Shown here piece by piece: positions 49,556 through 59,777 of a DNA stretch of 64,000 nucleotides. Position numbers and translations under genes: made by a program. This stretch comes from Yersinia frederiksenii ATCC 33641 (GTDB taxonomy: Bacteria; Pseudomonadota; Gammaproteobacteria; Enterobacterales; Enterobacteriaceae): contig NZ_KN150731.1 in the NCBI RefSeq assembly GCF_000754805.1, positions 558,001-622,000 of the forward strand. Reading direction: 5' to 3'. Positions within the stretch are counted from its first letter, which is position 1, and each line of letters begins with the position of its first letter. The notes beneath the pieces were generated by a model that was given only the letters and a program-made list of their open reading frames with translations, did no database searches and had not been told where the DNA came from.

Positions 49556-51091
49556 TCAGTTGGTTCTGCGCGCAAAATCACGCAGTTTAAAGCCAAGTAA
49601 AGCCAGTGCCCCGAAGTAGGCAATGACCCCCGCCACCACGATGGCAGCCAGTCGCAACAAACGATATGCCATACCGCCAATATCCCAAGCAGGCATCACC
49701 CATAACAATGCAAGCAACACTGCAGACATCACCACAACACCAATAACCAATTTCGTTAGGAACACCGCCCAGCCTGGTTGCGGCTGGAAGATATCCTGCT
49801 TACGCAATTGCCAATATAGCAAGCTAGCATTCAGACAAGCCCCTAGGCCAATCGACAGTGATAAACCCGCATGTTTAAGTGGCCCGATGAAAATCAGGTT
49901 CATCACCTGAGTTAATATCAGCGTGATAATGGCAATCTTGACTGGCGTTTTAATGTTCTGGCGCGAGTAGAACCCCGGAGCCAGCACTTTCACCACAATT
50001 AGCCCCATTAAACCGACGGAATAGGCCACCAGCGCACGTTGTGTCATCATCGCATCAAAAGCGCTGAACTTCCCATACTGGAATAACGAAACCACCAACG
50101 GCTTCGCTAAAATGCCCAAGGCGACCGCACTGGGTAGCGCCAACAAGAAGCACAGACGCAGGCCCCAATCCATCAGTTTGGAGTATTCATCATGGTTACC
50201 GCTGGAGAAACTTTTGGCCAACGAGGGCAACAGAATTGTCCCCAAAGCCACCCCCAAAACACCGGATGGGAACTCCATTAATCGGTCAGCATAATACATC
50301 CATGACACTGAACCTGAGACCAAGAATGATGCAAAAATAGTATTGATAATCAGTGAGATTTGGCTAACTGACACCCCGAGTATCGCCGGCCCCATTTGGC
50401 GCATCACTCGCCAAACACCCGCGTCACGCAATGACAAACGCGGCAATACCAACATCCCTATTTTTTTCAGATGGGGCAGTTGATAACCCAATTGCAATAC
50501 ACCACCGACCACCACAGCCCAGGCCAGTGCCATCACTGGCGGATTAAAATAAGGGGCGGCAAATAGCGCAAAACCTATCATGCTGATATTGAGGAAGGTG
50601 GGCGCAAAAGCCGGGATGGAAAAACGGTTCCAGGTATTAAGAATTGCCCCAACTAATGATGCCAGGGAAATCAGCAAGATATAAGGAAAAGTGACCCGCA
50701 AAAGCGCAGAAGTTAACGCAAACTTATCCGGTGTATCAGTAAAACCTGGGGCAGTAATAAAAATAACCCAAGGGGCTGCCAGCATCCCTAACAGCGTGAC
50801 GACCGCCAGAATTAAGGTCAACAGACCAGAAACGTAGGCCACAAATGTCCGAGTGGCTTCCTCACCCTGCTGGCTTTTATATTCAGCCAAAATAGGCACG
50901 AAAGCCTGTGAAAATGCGCCTTCAGCAAAGATACGGCGCAGCAAATTAGGCAATTTAAATGCCACAAAAAAGGCATCCGTTGCCATACCCGCACCAAAAA
51001 CCCGAGCCACAATCGCATCACGAGCAAAGCCTAATACGCGGGAAAACATGGTCATAGAACTGACAGCAGCCAGTGATTTCAATAGGTTCAT
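49556..51091 (-). CDS. murJ: lipid II flippase MurJ (MviN)
   Basis: Essential MOP-superfamily flippase moving lipid II across the inner membrane for peptidoglycan synthesis. It is 511 residues, as in E. coli, with 14 expected membrane helices throughout. The N-terminus [24 protein letters not shown] holds the conserved Arg residues ([12 protein letters not shown] near residues 16-27) required for function; [19 protein letters not shown] is another hallmark. Convergent with argS. In E. coli murJ follows yceM and precedes the flagellar flgN cluster; here argS is next instead. Confidence 0.97.
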   Translation of the reverse strand: MNLLKSLAAVSSMTMFSRVLGFARDAIVARVFGAGMATDAFFVAFKLPNLLRRIFAEGAFSQAFVPILAEYKSQQGEEATRTFVAYVSGLLTLILAVVTLLGMLAAPWVIFITAPGFTDTPDKFALTSALLRVTFPYILLISLASLVGAILNTWNRFSIPAFAPTFLNISMIGFALFAAPYFNPPVMALAWAVVVGGVLQLGYQLPHLKKIGMLVLPRLSLRDAGVWRVMRQMGPAILGVSVSQISLIINTIFASFLVSGSVSWMYYADRLMEFPSGVLGVALGTILLPSLAKSFSSGNHDEYSKLMDWGLRLCFLLALPSAVALGILAKPLVVSLFQYGKFSAFDAMMTQRALVAYSVGLMGLIVVKVLAPGFYSRQNIKTPVKIAIITLILTQVMNLIFIGPLKHAGLSLSIGLGACLNASLLYWQLRKQDIFQPQPGWAVFLTKLVIGVVVMSAVLLALLWVMPAWDIGGMAYRLLRLAAIVVAGVIAYFGALALLGFKLRDFARRTN

Positions 51092-51206
51092 AGATTTTTC
51101 TAATAGACTTGAATGACAAAACTGGCGCTAGTCTACGTAATCAATACTGAATAGCCACTGATAGATGTAACAAATTAATGGCCCATTATTATTTACGCTT
51201 ATATAG

Positions 51207-52136
51207 CTATGGTTGCAAAATACGCTCAATCATCCGTTGCGCATAAATAGCCTGCTCACCAGAGACTAGTGGCGCGGTTTGGTTACTGACGGCGGCAATA
51301 AAGTGCTGCACTGCGCCACTAAACCCTCGCTGTTCCAGAGTTGTTTGCCACCCCGGAGCTGGCAGGCTGGTCACTTGTCCCTCAGACTCCTGCTGCCACT
51401 GGCGCATATCGATAATCTGATAACAGGTTCCGGGGCTGACTGACTGCACACTTTCTCGCTGGGTACCTGCATGTCGGTGCATACTGGTCGTTATGAAGCA
51501 ATTACCCGCCTGAAAGTGGTGCTCGGCATAGAGCATTTGCCCCTGCTCATTGGCTTGCACTGCTCCACTCAATAATATTGCCGCCTCGCCACCCAACCAT
51601 AGTGCAGTATCGACCACATGCAGATAGTCATCAAGCAGCGTAAACCGTACATCATGTGGCCCAATACCATTGTGACGATGTTTCTCCATACGCAGGGAGG
51701 CCGGTTGGTTCATGTTTTGTTTAATCTGCTGATATAAAGGTGCAAAACGGCGATTAAACCCGACCATAAGAGCCAAGCGTTGCTGCTCAGCCAGCGTGAT
51801 CAGTTGCTCAGATTGTTCGAGAGTATCGGCCAGCGGTTTATCGACATAAACATGAATACCCGCCCGCAATAACTCACTCACCACCTGAAAATGGCTGGCG
51901 GTGCTACTGTGGACAAAAATAGCATCACAATCTGCGGCCAAAGTGTCCAGTCGTGAAAAATAACGCATCCGATAACTGTCACACACCGGTTGTGCTTTGA
52001 CCTGATTCGGGGAGAAGGCTCCCACTAACTGCCAGCCCATCTCTTGAGTCAAGATGGGCAAATAGGCCTTTTGCGCAATTCCGCCAAGGCCAACCATGCC
52101 AACACGCAGTTTTTTGCCAATAGAAGGCTTTTTCAT
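51207..52136 (-). CDS. yceM: Gfo/Idh/MocA family oxidoreductase YceM (MviM)
   Basis: A 309-residue predicted NAD(P)-dependent oxidoreductase; substrate unknown. The Rossmann motif is VGMVGLGGIAQKAY (about residues 12-25), and the EKP-type motif appears as VYVDKPLADTLEQ near residue 97 with the catalytic Lys. FVHSSTASHF and GFNRRFAPLY are family blocks. The frame is open to 52175 within yceH, but the ATG at 52136 stands 5 nt after AAGGA and gives the usual start. Between yceH and murJ, as in E. coli. Confidence 0.93.
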   Translation of the reverse strand: MKKPSIGKKLRVGMVGLGGIAQKAYLPILTQEMGWQLVGAFSPNQVKAQPVCDSYRMRYFSRLDTLAADCDAIFVHSSTASHFQVVSELLRAGIHVYVDKPLADTLEQSEQLITLAEQQRLALMVGFNRRFAPLYQQIKQNMNQPASLRMEKHRHNGIGPHDVRFTLLDDYLHVVDTALWLGGEAAILLSGAVQANEQGQMLYAEHHFQAGNCFITTSMHRHAGTQRESVQSVSPGTCYQIIDMRQWQQESEGQVTSLPAPGWQTTLEQRGFSGAVQHFIAAVSNQTAPLVSGEQAIYAQRMIERILQP

Positions 52137-52146
52137 AGCATCCTTA

Positions 52147-52788
52147 TTAATCATCCAGTTGCAATAGCACTTCATCCAAACGTCGTGTTAGTACAATCAC
52201 CTGCTGCTCAAGCTGAGCCACGCGAGCCTCAAGAGCGGTGGTGCCCCCCTCAGCACTCTCGTCAACTGGCAACGTTGGCGCAATATCACCACTGAATAGA
52301 TGCATAAAGCGGCTTTCACGCTTACCCGGCTCACGAGCCAAACGCACCACAAATGGCCCATCTTCGCGTAATGACAACTGAGTGAGAACCTCTTCAGTTT
52401 CAGCCACATCAGCAAACTCATACATCCGATTGGTTCGGGTACGTAATTCACCTGGCGTCTGTGCGCCACGCAGTAATAATGTGGTGATCACCGCCAATTC
52501 AGCCGGTGAGAATTTAAGGTTACCAAACTCAGAGTTACAAAAACGATGTTCGTACTTCATTACCCGATTACCACTTTGGGTGCGGATAAGATGCTTTTTC
52601 AGTAGGAAATCCAGCGTCTGTTGCACTTCTGATTCAGACAACTCCATCACCGGCTCACGGTTAGTTTTCTGATTACAGGCAATCGTTACGCCGTTAAGCG
52701 ACATTGGATATTGCTCCGGCGTCGTCACTTGTTTTTCCAATAAACAGCCTATAACTCTGGCTTCCAGTGCATTTAAACTGTGTTTCAT
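52147..52788 (-). CDS. yceH: YceH family protein (UPF0502/DUF480)
   Basis: A 213-residue protein of the DUF480 family (PF04337) with two winged-helix-like halves. [39 protein letters not shown] is the family N-terminus, recognised by [11 protein letters not shown] and [30 protein letters not shown] begins the second half near residue 110. A coiled-coil tail ([20 protein letters not shown]) ends the protein. It may bind nucleic acid, but no function is known. It starts 7 nt after rimJ on the same strand. Confidence 0.94.
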   Translation of the reverse strand: MKHSLNALEARVIGCLLEKQVTTPEQYPMSLNGVTIACNQKTNREPVMELSESEVQQTLDFLLKKHLIRTQSGNRVMKYEHRFCNSEFGNLKFSPAELAVITTLLLRGAQTPGELRTRTNRMYEFADVAETEEVLTQLSLREDGPFVVRLAREPGKRESRFMHLFSGDIAPTLPVDESAEGGTTALEARVAQLEQQVIVLTRRLDEVLLQLDD

Positions 52789-52795
52789 CCTGACC

Positions 52796-53380
52796 TCAGC
52801 GAGTTGGCGTCCATTCTTTGTTAGTCAAAGCCGTCAATACATGATCACGCCATTGACCATCGATCAATAAATAATCTTTCGCGTAACCTTCGCGCTCAAA
52901 ACCAAGGCGCTCAAGTAAATTACCACTGCGATGATTATGCGGCATATAGTTAGCCATAATACGGTGCATCCGCTCTTGGCGTTGCATATAACGAATCAGC
53001 GGCTGCAGTGCTTCAAACATTAAGCCCTGGCCTTGCCAGCGTTCACCTAATGAATAGCCCAGGAAGCATGCATGGAATGAGCCTCGCAGTACATTGCTAA
53101 AATTTGCCACGCCACGCACTTCTTTTTCTTCTGGGTCTAACAAAATAAAATAGTAGGCGCTGCCCTGTTTTTGCAGCTCCATAATCATTCCTAGCCGTGC
53201 CTGCCAACCAGAAGGCATACAGTGGCTTTGATCGCGCACCGGCTCCCACGGTTTTAGAAAAGCCTGATTCTCCGCATAATACTCTGCCATACGGTAAGCA
53301 TCACGTTCGTTAACCAGCCGCAGTGTCATACGGTCAGTCGCCAAGCGTATTTTAGGTGTTGCTGAATGATAGCCGAACAT
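52796..53380 (-). CDS. rimJ: ribosomal protein S5 N-acetyltransferase RimJ
   Basis: GNAT-fold acetyltransferase that acetylates the N-terminal Ala of ribosomal protein S5 and also some foreign proteins. It is 194 residues. The acetyl-CoA pyrophosphate loop region is [19 protein letters not shown] (about residues 106-124), followed by [22 protein letters not shown], of which [13 protein letters not shown] is the last GNAT motif. First gene of rimJ-yceH-yceM-murJ, divergent from mdtH, as in E. coli. Confidence 0.95.
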   Translation of the reverse strand: MFGYHSATPKIRLATDRMTLRLVNERDAYRMAEYYAENQAFLKPWEPVRDQSHCMPSGWQARLGMIMELQKQGSAYYFILLDPEEKEVRGVANFSNVLRGSFHACFLGYSLGERWQGQGLMFEALQPLIRYMQRQERMHRIMANYMPHNHRSGNLLERLGFEREGYAKDYLLIDGQWRDHVLTALTNKEWTPTR

Positions 53381-53671
53381 CTGCTCCCCTTGAGATATGC
53401 GCCGTACTTAATTTCGCGACAAATTTATCCTTCAATATACCTGTTGCGTCGTTGCCGCGTAAAACCACGCTTGCGCTCTTCCCACACATCATTACAACAA
53501 AATGCCCCGATAAAAGGACTTAAATGGCATTTTATTATGAAATTGCGGGTGAGGTAACGTATTGACGATAAAAAAATATTATCAATCTAGCCTCTATCGT
53601 TTCCGACAATTTGGGTACAAACTATAAGCGTAATTTCCACTCCCTCCTTTTTTAATGTCTGACGGTGAAGC

Positions 53672-54877
53672 ATGGCCTTGGTATCACAAGCCCGCAGCTT
53701 GGGTAAGTACTTTTTATTGCTCGATAACTTATTAGTTGTGTTGGGTTTCTTCGTTGTCTTCCCACTCATATCTATCCGATTCGTCGATCAATTGGGCTGG
53801 GCTGCGGTTCTCGTCGGGTTGGCGTTGGGATTAAGGCAATTGGTCCAGCAAGGGTTGGGTATTTTTGGTGGTGCTATTGCTGACCGCTTTGGCGCTAAAC
53901 CCATGATAGTCACCGGCATGCTAATGCGCGCGGCAGGTTTTGCTCTCATGGCCATGGCGAATGAACCTTGGATTCTGTGGTTGGCTTGCGCGCTATCCGG
54001 CTTAGGTGGCACCTTATTCGATCCCCCGCGTACGGCGTTAGTGATTAAACTCACTCGCCCACATGAACGTGGCCGCTTCTATTCCATACTGATGATGCAA
54101 GATAGCGCCGGTGCAGTGATTGGCGCATTGATCGGCAGTTGGCTGCTGCAATATGATTTCCATTTTGTCTGCTGGACGGGCGCGGCTATCTTTATATTGG
54201 CAGCAGGCTGGAATATGTGGTTACTGCCCGCCTATCGCATCTCCACCGTACGTGCACCAATGAAAGAGGGCTTGTTGCGAGTATTGCGTGATCGGCGCTT
54301 TGTGACCTATGTGCTAACACTGACCGGCTATTACATGCTATCAGTTCAGGTGATGTTGATGTTACCTATCATGGTCAATGAGATTGCCGGTTCACCTGCC
54401 GCAGTGAAATGGATGTATGCCATCGAGGCCGCACTTTCACTCACACTGCTCTATCCGATTGCTCGTTGGAGTGAAAAACGTTTTCGCCTTGAACAGCGTT
54501 TGATGTTTGGGTTGTTGATCATGACGTTAAGCTTGTTCCCGGTTGGTCTGATTAGCCATCTGCAAACCCTGTTTATGTTTATTTGCTTCTTCTACATGGG
54601 CTCCATTATCGCCGAACCGGCACGCGAAACCCTGAGCGCTTCACTGGCAGACTCCCGTGCTCGTGGCAGCTATATGGGCTTTAGTCGTCTTGGTCTGGCT
54701 TTGGGTGGCGCTATTGGCTATACCGGTGGTGGTTGGATGTATGATACCGGTCGCACCCTTGAAATGCCGGAGTTACCTTGGTTCTTGTTGGGTGTAATTG
54801 GATTAATCACACTAGCCGGGCTGTACTGGCAATTCAATCAGCGTCGTATCGAATCGGCGATGCTCAGCGGAAGCTAA
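53672..54877 (+). CDS. mdtH: MFS multidrug efflux protein MdtH
   Basis: Drug/H+ antiporter of the major facilitator superfamily; in E. coli overproduction gives quinolone resistance. It is 401 residues with 12 membrane helices. Loop 2-3 motif A reads [17 protein letters not shown] (about residues 67-83), and [17 protein letters not shown] and [20 protein letters not shown] are family blocks. ATG preceded only weakly by GGTGAAG. Divergent from rimJ across 291 bp that holds no evident gene. Followed by yceB. Confidence 0.95.
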   Translation: MALVSQARSLGKYFLLLDNLLVVLGFFVVFPLISIRFVDQLGWAAVLVGLALGLRQLVQQGLGIFGGAIADRFGAKPMIVTGMLMRAAGFALMAMANEPWILWLACALSGLGGTLFDPPRTALVIKLTRPHERGRFYSILMMQDSAGAVIGALIGSWLLQYDFHFVCWTGAAIFILAAGWNMWLLPAYRISTVRAPMKEGLLRVLRDRRFVTYVLTLTGYYMLSVQVMLMLPIMVNEIAGSPAAVKWMYAIEAALSLTLLYPIARWSEKRFRLEQRLMFGLLIMTLSLFPVGLISHLQTLFMFICFFYMGSIIAEPARETLSASLADSRARGSYMGFSRLGLALGGAIGYTGGGWMYDTGRTLEMPELPWFLLGVIGLITLAGLYWQFNQRRIESAMLSGS

Positions 54878-55107
54878 TCAGTTATTTGCCGGAGCAGCTT
54901 TATCTCCGGCCCTAGCCTCTTTTTTCAAGATCCTCTGATTCAGGGTTATCTGATTGGCAATGGCCTGATACTGCCGCATTATCGTCCACCATCCCAAACC
55001 GCTATTGAACAAACACGGTTAATAATACAAAACAACTGATTAACCCGTTACTATTGAGCAAATTCGTTTTGTTTGATGTGATGAGTGCATATTGCTACGA
55101 GGCTTTA

Positions 55108-55671
55108 ATGAATAAATTAATGTGGGGCGCAGCGGCGCTGATTGTGACGGCAACACTGGTTGGCTGCAACCAACTGACTCAGTACACCCTGAGCGAACAG
55201 GAAGTTAATGACTATCTGCAAAAGCATAATAACTATGAAAAGCAAATTGGCATTCCGGGTCTGGTGGATGCCCATATTACCCTGACTCAATTGCAGAGCC
55301 AGATTGGCCGAGCTGAACCCGGTAAAGTGACCTTGACCGGTAATGCTAAAGTCGATATCACCTCAATCCTTGGTCCACAAACGGCCGATATGACGCTGAC
55401 GTTAAAAGCGCAGCCAACATTTGACCGTGAAAAAGGCGCTATTTTCCTGAAAAATATGGAATTGACTGATTACCAGGTCAAACCAGAAAAGATGGATTCA
55501 GTGATGAAAATGCTGGCACCTTATTTAAATCAGTCGTTGAAATCATATTTTGATCAACAGCCGGCCTATGTGTTAGACGGTGAAAAGAGTAAAGCAGAAG
55601 CGATGGCGAAAAAACTGGCGAAAGGTTTAGAAGTTAAGCCGGGGCAATTAGTCATCCCACTGACTGACTAA
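55108..55671 (+). CDS. yceB: DUF1439 lipoprotein YceB
   Basis: A 187-residue predicted lipoprotein of the DUF1439 family (PF07273), function unknown. Residues 1-20 form the lipoprotein signal with lipobox LVGC (Cys20). The mature part begins NQLTQYTLSEQEVNDYLQKH and has mixed beta/alpha pattern, with KVTLTGNAKVDITSILG in the middle, typical of a lipid-binding-type fold. The frame is open to 55054, but the ATG at 55108 with CGAGG 5 nt upstream gives the proper signal sequence. Neighbour of mdtH as in E. coli. Confidence 0.94.
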   Translation: MNKLMWGAAALIVTATLVGCNQLTQYTLSEQEVNDYLQKHNNYEKQIGIPGLVDAHITLTQLQSQIGRAEPGKVTLTGNAKVDITSILGPQTADMTLTLKAQPTFDREKGAIFLKNMELTDYQVKPEKMDSVMKMLAPYLNQSLKSYFDQQPAYVLDGEKSKAEAMAKKLAKGLEVKPGQLVIPLTD

Positions 55672-55720
55672 TTCTGCGGCCGGCTTATTCGCGCCAGATT
55701 AACTCGGGAGGAGCTCGAAA

Positions 55721-56281
55721 TCACTCCTCCGGGTTATCTGCCTCAGACAACTCATCCCACATTGCCTGCAATGCTTCGCGGCTTAACTGTGCCAACGTGC
55801 GATAAAAACCGCTGGTGGCATGGGCTTCAACTTTACCCAGAAAACGGCCGCACCATGGCAGCAAATAATCATTAAACAGTGCCATTTGCGCCGCCACTTC
55901 ATCTTCCGCGGCTTGGTCCTCCAGCCAGGATGCCGCAAGTAATAACCCACCAAAATGGTCAGTTGGTCCATCACCCAAAGGCATACCGCGCTGTTGCAGA
56001 AAAGCCCTAACTTCCGGTTCTGCGCAGGCATCCTCATAATCCGAGCCATAAGGTGAAACGCTACGATCTTCCCCCACGAACAGGGCATTATAATCTGCGT
56101 TCAAGAGTTCCGGCTGATACTCTTGCTGTAAGCGAGTCAGTAATTCACTTTGCTCCAGCGGCCAATGCTGTTCCAACTTCCCCTGGCTTATTAGTGCAAA
56201 AAGAGGTTCCAACAGCGGGTCTTGTGGCTGGCGATAAAACAGTGAGCCAAGGATGCGGCACACCAGAGAAAAATCATTCAT
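55721..56281 (-). CDS. ycdY: TorD-family chaperone YcdY
   Basis: A 186-residue member of the TorD/DmsD/NarJ chaperone family (PF02613). In E. coli YcdY acts on the zinc phosphatase YcdX, a link to swarming motility being reported. The family core YNALFVGEDRSVSPYGSDYED is seen at about residues 64-84 (LFVGEDRSVSPYGS), then TDHFGGLLLAASWL (about 106-119). All-alpha composition. It is 60 nt downstream of ycdX on the same strand, so the pair is an operon. Confidence 0.93.
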   Translation of the reverse strand: MNDFSLVCRILGSLFYRQPQDPLLEPLFALISQGKLEQHWPLEQSELLTRLQQEYQPELLNADYNALFVGEDRSVSPYGSDYEDACAEPEVRAFLQQRGMPLGDGPTDHFGGLLLAASWLEDQAAEDEVAAQMALFNDYLLPWCGRFLGKVEAHATSGFYRTLAQLSREALQAMWDELSEADNPEE

Positions 56282-56318
56282 TCACATTTTCCTGTTTCTT
56301 ATACGTTTTAAAATCCAT

Positions 56319-56335
56319 TTGTGACAACGTCACAA
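56319..56335. repeat. 17-bp palindrome between ycdX and ycdY
   Basis: TTGTGAC-AAC-GTCACAA is a perfect 7-3-7 palindrome. It resembles a CRP site but with 5 rather than 6 spacer bases, so a CRP role is doubtful; it may be a small hairpin in the ycdXY mRNA. Confidence 0.4.
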
Positions 56336-56341
56336 TAAAAG

Positions 56342-57079
56342 CTACAATTCTGCTAACTCAGGGATCGCAGGACGGCCACGTTGCTCAAGATAATTCAGTA
56401 AACGACGTGGACTGACATTCAAAATCCGCTCTTGTGGAAAATTCACCTCAGCAATGATACGTTCGCAATGCTCAAAGATCCCCAATGAATAAGCAATATG
56501 GGAATCAGAACCCAGCGCCAACCAGCCGCCAGCATCTCGCACCGCAGCCGCGATCGCACGGCAATTAGTTTCACTCCCTTTGCGCGAATGTGTGAAAGAT
56601 GAGTTGTTCAACTCCAAAGCCACATTGTAGTGGGCGGCGGCTTCGGCAATGGCTTTAATATCAACGGGATATTTAGGGTTTCCGGGATGGCTGATGATAT
56701 GCACATTGCCCTGCGCCATGGTGGCAATCATGGCTTGGGTATTGGCAGCCTTATCTTGTGGTGGGAATACCGGCTCATGGAAACCAGCAATCAACAGATC
56801 GATAGCATCGAACATGGGCCCGGTGCAATCAATGTCCCCTTCGAGATTTTTAATATTCGCTTCGATACCGCGCAAAATCCCGACACCGTCAACCAATCGT
56901 GGCCATACCCGCATATTCATAAAATGCCAATAATGGGGAGCATCAGCCATGTCCGGGCCGTGGTCAGTAATGGCAAACAGTTTGATATTTTTCAGCTTAG
57001 CTTCGGCGATATAATCGTGCAGGGTACTATAAGCATGAGTGCTGGCGATGGTATGCATATGTAAATCAACAGGATACAT
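56342..57079 (-). CDS. ycdX: PHP-domain zinc phosphatase YcdX
   Basis: A 245-residue PHP-family hydrolase with a trinuclear zinc centre; E. coli YcdX has phosphatase activity. Metal ligands are visible as DLHMHT (about residues 5-10), the His of AITDHGPDM, Glu of RGIEANIKN, His of [16 protein letters not shown] and the C-terminal GSDSHIA. The frame is open to 57127, but [10 protein letters not shown] at 57079 is the known start. Followed by its chaperone ycdY; preceded by ghrA, as in E. coli. Confidence 0.95.
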   Translation of the reverse strand: MYPVDLHMHTIASTHAYSTLHDYIAEAKLKNIKLFAITDHGPDMADAPHYWHFMNMRVWPRLVDGVGILRGIEANIKNLEGDIDCTGPMFDAIDLLIAGFHEPVFPPQDKAANTQAMIATMAQGNVHIISHPGNPKYPVDIKAIAEAAAHYNVALELNNSSFTHSRKGSETNCRAIAAAVRDAGGWLALGSDSHIAYSLGIFEHCERIIAEVNFPQERILNVSPRRLLNYLEQRGRPAIPELAEL

Positions 57080-57223
57080 GACTACTCCACAAAGTCTTTT
57101 AAGGCGAGATAGATTTTTTGCAGGCAAAGCATAGTCCGCTAATGATAGCAGGAATTCTTCTCATCTACAGCGCTAAAAACCTCACCTGCCAACCACTCCC
57201 CAGTAAACTCAGGAGCCCTCAAA

Positions 57224-58165
57224 TCAATATCCCCGCACCACATCAACCAACCCGACCGGTTCCCTGCCCGCTTCAATAGCATGGATGTTAGCGACCACCT
57301 GATCCATTGCCGCTTCAGGTAAGGTTACTGCGGCAATGTGCGGCGTAATGGTGATCCGCGGATGGCTCCAGAAAGGATGCATCGATGGTAAAGGCTCCTC
57401 GGCAAACACATCTAATGTCGCCGCCGCTATTTTGCCCGCACTCATCGCTGCCAATAAATCTCGCTCTAGCAGATGTGCACCGCGAGCAATATTGATGACA
57501 TACGCATTAGCATTCAATTGTGAAAAGAGTGACCGATTAAGAATACCGGCCGTTTCTGGGGTATTCGGTAGCAGGTTAATTAACAATTGTGTCCCTTGAA
57601 TGAACGCGGGCAACTTCTCTTTACCGGCAAAACTAGCCACACCATCAATATTTTTGGGTGTTCGGCTCCAACAACGCACCGTAAAACCAAACTCAGCCAG
57701 TTTGTGAGCAACACTTTTGCCCAATACTCCTGCACCGAGAATACCTACTGTAAATCGGTCGTGCCGGTGCGGTTCCAGGGGCTGCCACTGTTTCTGTTGT
57801 TGTTGCAACTGATACTCATCCATTCGCCGAAAATAGCGTAAGACATTGGCAACGACATATTCCTGCATTTGCAACGACATTCCGGTATCTTCCAGCCGAA
57901 TTAATGGCACTCCGGCAGGCAGTGTCCCTGGATAACGCCGTTCTTGATCCAAGATAGCATCCACACCGGCACCCAGAGCAAAAACCCCTTTTAGCTCAAT
58001 ACGCTTTGCCAGCATTTCTTGCGGGGGTTGCCAAACCAGTGCGTAATCCGCAGGTTGCGTATCACCACGTCGCCATTGCCTGATATTGGCTGTCGGTAGG
58101 CGAGATCGCAGCCCTAATAGCCACGGTTTTGCATCAACAAACGGATGATAAAAAATAATATTCAT
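57224..58165 (-). CDS. ghrA: glyoxylate/hydroxypyruvate reductase GhrA
   Basis: NADPH-dependent D-2-hydroxyacid dehydrogenase reducing glyoxylate to glycolate and hydroxypyruvate to glycerate. It is 313 residues. The nucleotide motif is VGILGAGVLGKSVAHKL (about residues 138-154). The catalytic Arg is in INIARG (about 227), the Glu in FAEEPL (about 256) and the His in ITPHIAA (about 275). The frame is open to 58225; MNIIFYHPFVD at 58165 with AAGGAG upstream is the family start. Next to a tRNA-Ser gene, as E. coli ghrA is beside serX. Confidence 0.96.
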   Translation of the reverse strand: MNIIFYHPFVDAKPWLLGLRSRLPTANIRQWRRGDTQPADYALVWQPPQEMLAKRIELKGVFALGAGVDAILDQERRYPGTLPAGVPLIRLEDTGMSLQMQEYVVANVLRYFRRMDEYQLQQQQKQWQPLEPHRHDRFTVGILGAGVLGKSVAHKLAEFGFTVRCWSRTPKNIDGVASFAGKEKLPAFIQGTQLLINLLPNTPETAGILNRSLFSQLNANAYVINIARGAHLLERDLLAAMSAGKIAAATLDVFAEEPLPSMHPFWSHPRITITPHIAAVTLPEAAMDQVVANIHAIEAGREPVGLVDVVRGY

Positions 58166-58306
58166 TATTTGCCAGCTCCTTGCGAAAGTGTCTGTTAGAT
58201 TTCCGCGATTATGGTTGAGATGCAAGTGCTACTCGCCAGAAATGCCGATGAAATCAGCAAACTGCTGCAACTTTAACTAAACAGCAATAAAGCGTGCATA
58301 AGAGGG

Positions 58307-58335
58307 TTGACGCTGGGCGCACTTTTGCCTACATT
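58307..58335 (+). promoter_or_regulatory. promoter of the first tRNA-Ser
   Basis: TTGACG (58307-58312), exactly 17 bp, then TACATT (58330-58335), followed by a GC-rich discriminator as in stable-RNA promoters. Confidence 0.65.
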
Positions 58336-58376
58336 ACGCCGGTCAACGACGCATAGCGTGGTTGTAGTAGTAACAC

Positions 58377-58466
58377 GGTGAGGTGTCTGAGTGGCTGAAG
58401 GAGCACGCCTGGAAAGTGTGTATACGCGTAAGCGTATCGAGGGTTCGAACCCCTCCCTCACCGCCA
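58377..58466 (+). tRNA. serX: tRNA-Ser (anticodon GGA), copy 1
   Basis: A 90-nt class II tRNA with encoded CCA. The acceptor stem is GGTGAGG with CCTCACC. The anticodon loop CTGGAAA carries GGA, reading UCC and UCU. The long variable arm is formed by ATACGC and GCGTAT around GTAA, and GGTTCGAACCC is the T arm. Position beside ghrA matches E. coli serX. Confidence 0.95.
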
Positions 58467-58485
58467 TATTAAAGTCGTCAATAAG

Positions 58486-58549
58486 CGGCAATCGATGGCA
58501 AGCTTGGTGTTTTTCCCCAAGGCCTGTTATTCAGATTGCCGTTTTTTTT
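58486..58549 (+). terminator. terminator after the first tRNA-Ser
   Basis: CGGCAATC (58486-58493) pairs with GATTGCCG (58534-58541) and is followed by eight T. The loop is long (40 nt). Confidence 0.6.
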
Positions 58550-58753
58550 CTTTCTCCGCTCTCCTTTCTTGACATGCTCGGCTATTCCAAACCTTCCCTT
58601 GTTATTCCATATAAAGTTCACTCTAAACTAGCAACAACCTACCCTATCCATTCTGTATCCCATCTATTATTAATTGACTATGCTGGCGGCCAAAATTACA
58701 TGCTACAAGATAGTTTATATCCCCCAAAAATATAAACTGCAAAGGTATAAAGC

Positions 58754-59638
58754 ATGAAGCTATATATGAGTTCACTATTATTAATATTTGGTTTTAGTTC
58801 TGTATTTGCCTCCCCGCTGATTGTTGCCCATCGGGCAGGAACCGCTGACCATCCAGAAAATACTCATCACGCCATCAGTATGGCACTACATAATAAAGCC
58901 GATGTTGTGTGGCTAAGCATTCAATTTAGTCAAGAAGGTATTCCCGTGTTATATCGTCCCAGTGACCTCAAAGAACTGACTAATGGCCACGGGCGGGTCT
59001 CTAGCTATTCTTGGCAAGACTTACAGCAATTAGATGCTGCCTATACCTTTAATATTCAAGGTCAATACATTTATCGCGGACGAGGAATAAACATACCGTC
59101 ATTACGAGAAATAATGCTGTCCTATCCCGATACAAATTTTATTCTTGACATTAAATCACCGGATGCGGATCCCGCCATCATAGCGAAAACACTCGAAAAT
59201 TTAATAATAGAGACTCGCGCTCTTGATCGGGTGACTTTCTACTCCACCGAAAAAAAATATCTCATGGCACTGCCTGAATACATTAATAAATATGAATTCC
59301 GTAATCTGACCAGAAAAATATTGACTAATGCCATTATGGCCGATGACTGCAAAATAATGAAAATACCAGAAGGCACATTAAACGATGGTGCAAATAAGCA
59401 TCATGCATTTGAATTAAAACGTGATGTCAAAGTTGTCGAAAAGTTTACCCTGGGCAGAGGTTCATCACGAGCACAGCTGATTTGGAATCAACAAGCCATG
59501 GCCTGCTTTAAAATAAATAATGACACTAAAGTTCTGCTGATCGGCATAAATTCTAATGAGGACTACCAATTAGCTGCTGCACTGGGAGCCGATTATGTAA
59601 TGGTGGACTCTCCTGCTGCCGCCAGATATTGGCGTTAA
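58754..59638 (+). CDS. exported GDPD-like protein lacking catalytic residues
   Basis: A 294-residue protein with a signal peptide (cut after VFA near residue 19) and the outline of a glycerophosphodiester phosphodiesterase (PI-PLC-like TIM barrel). It has IVAHRAGTADHPENTHHAI (residues 23-41), LTNGHGRVSSYSWQDLQQLDA and NFILDIKSP, and ends with LGADYVMVDSP. The first catalytic His (AHRAG) is kept. The metal-binding IELDV element reads VWLSI, and the second catalytic HD reads RP, so the usual Glu, Asp and His are missing. Probably a non-catalytic relative. Composition is more AT-rich than its neighbours, and it sits between two tRNA-Ser copies, suggesting acquisition. Precise role unknown. Confidence 0.75.
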   Translation: MKLYMSSLLLIFGFSSVFASPLIVAHRAGTADHPENTHHAISMALHNKADVVWLSIQFSQEGIPVLYRPSDLKELTNGHGRVSSYSWQDLQQLDAAYTFNIQGQYIYRGRGINIPSLREIMLSYPDTNFILDIKSPDADPAIIAKTLENLIIETRALDRVTFYSTEKKYLMALPEYINKYEFRNLTRKILTNAIMADDCKIMKIPEGTLNDGANKHHAFELKRDVKVVEKFTLGRGSSRAQLIWNQQAMACFKINNDTKVLLIGINSNEDYQLAAALGADYVMVDSPAAARYWR

Positions 59639-59713
59639 GTGAGCATAATTCGCCTGTGAAATCTTCTATATGAGTGCAGAATAACCAGATGACAAACAAC
59701 GAATAAATACTAC

Positions 59714-59742
59714 TTGACCATCCGGCTGCTGGTCACTATAGT
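59714..59742 (+). promoter_or_regulatory. promoter of the second tRNA-Ser
   Basis: TTGACC (59714-59719), 17 bp, then TATAGT (59737-59742), followed by ACCGCCCC. Strong stable-RNA-type promoter, independent of the first tRNA. Confidence 0.7.
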
Positions 59743-59777
59743 ACCGCCCCGTTGCAGTGCTTAGCGCGGTAACGTAC

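Noticed and set aside
56319-56335. TTGTGACAACGTCACAA as a CRP site
   Set aside because: The arms match but the spacer is 5 bp instead of 6, and the site lies inside the ycdX-ycdY unit.
58391-58735. Open frame beginning inside the first tRNA-Ser (and a similar one at 59792)
   Set aside because: The shared N-terminal peptide is simply the translation of the tRNA gene; both loci fold as class II tRNAs with CCA ends.
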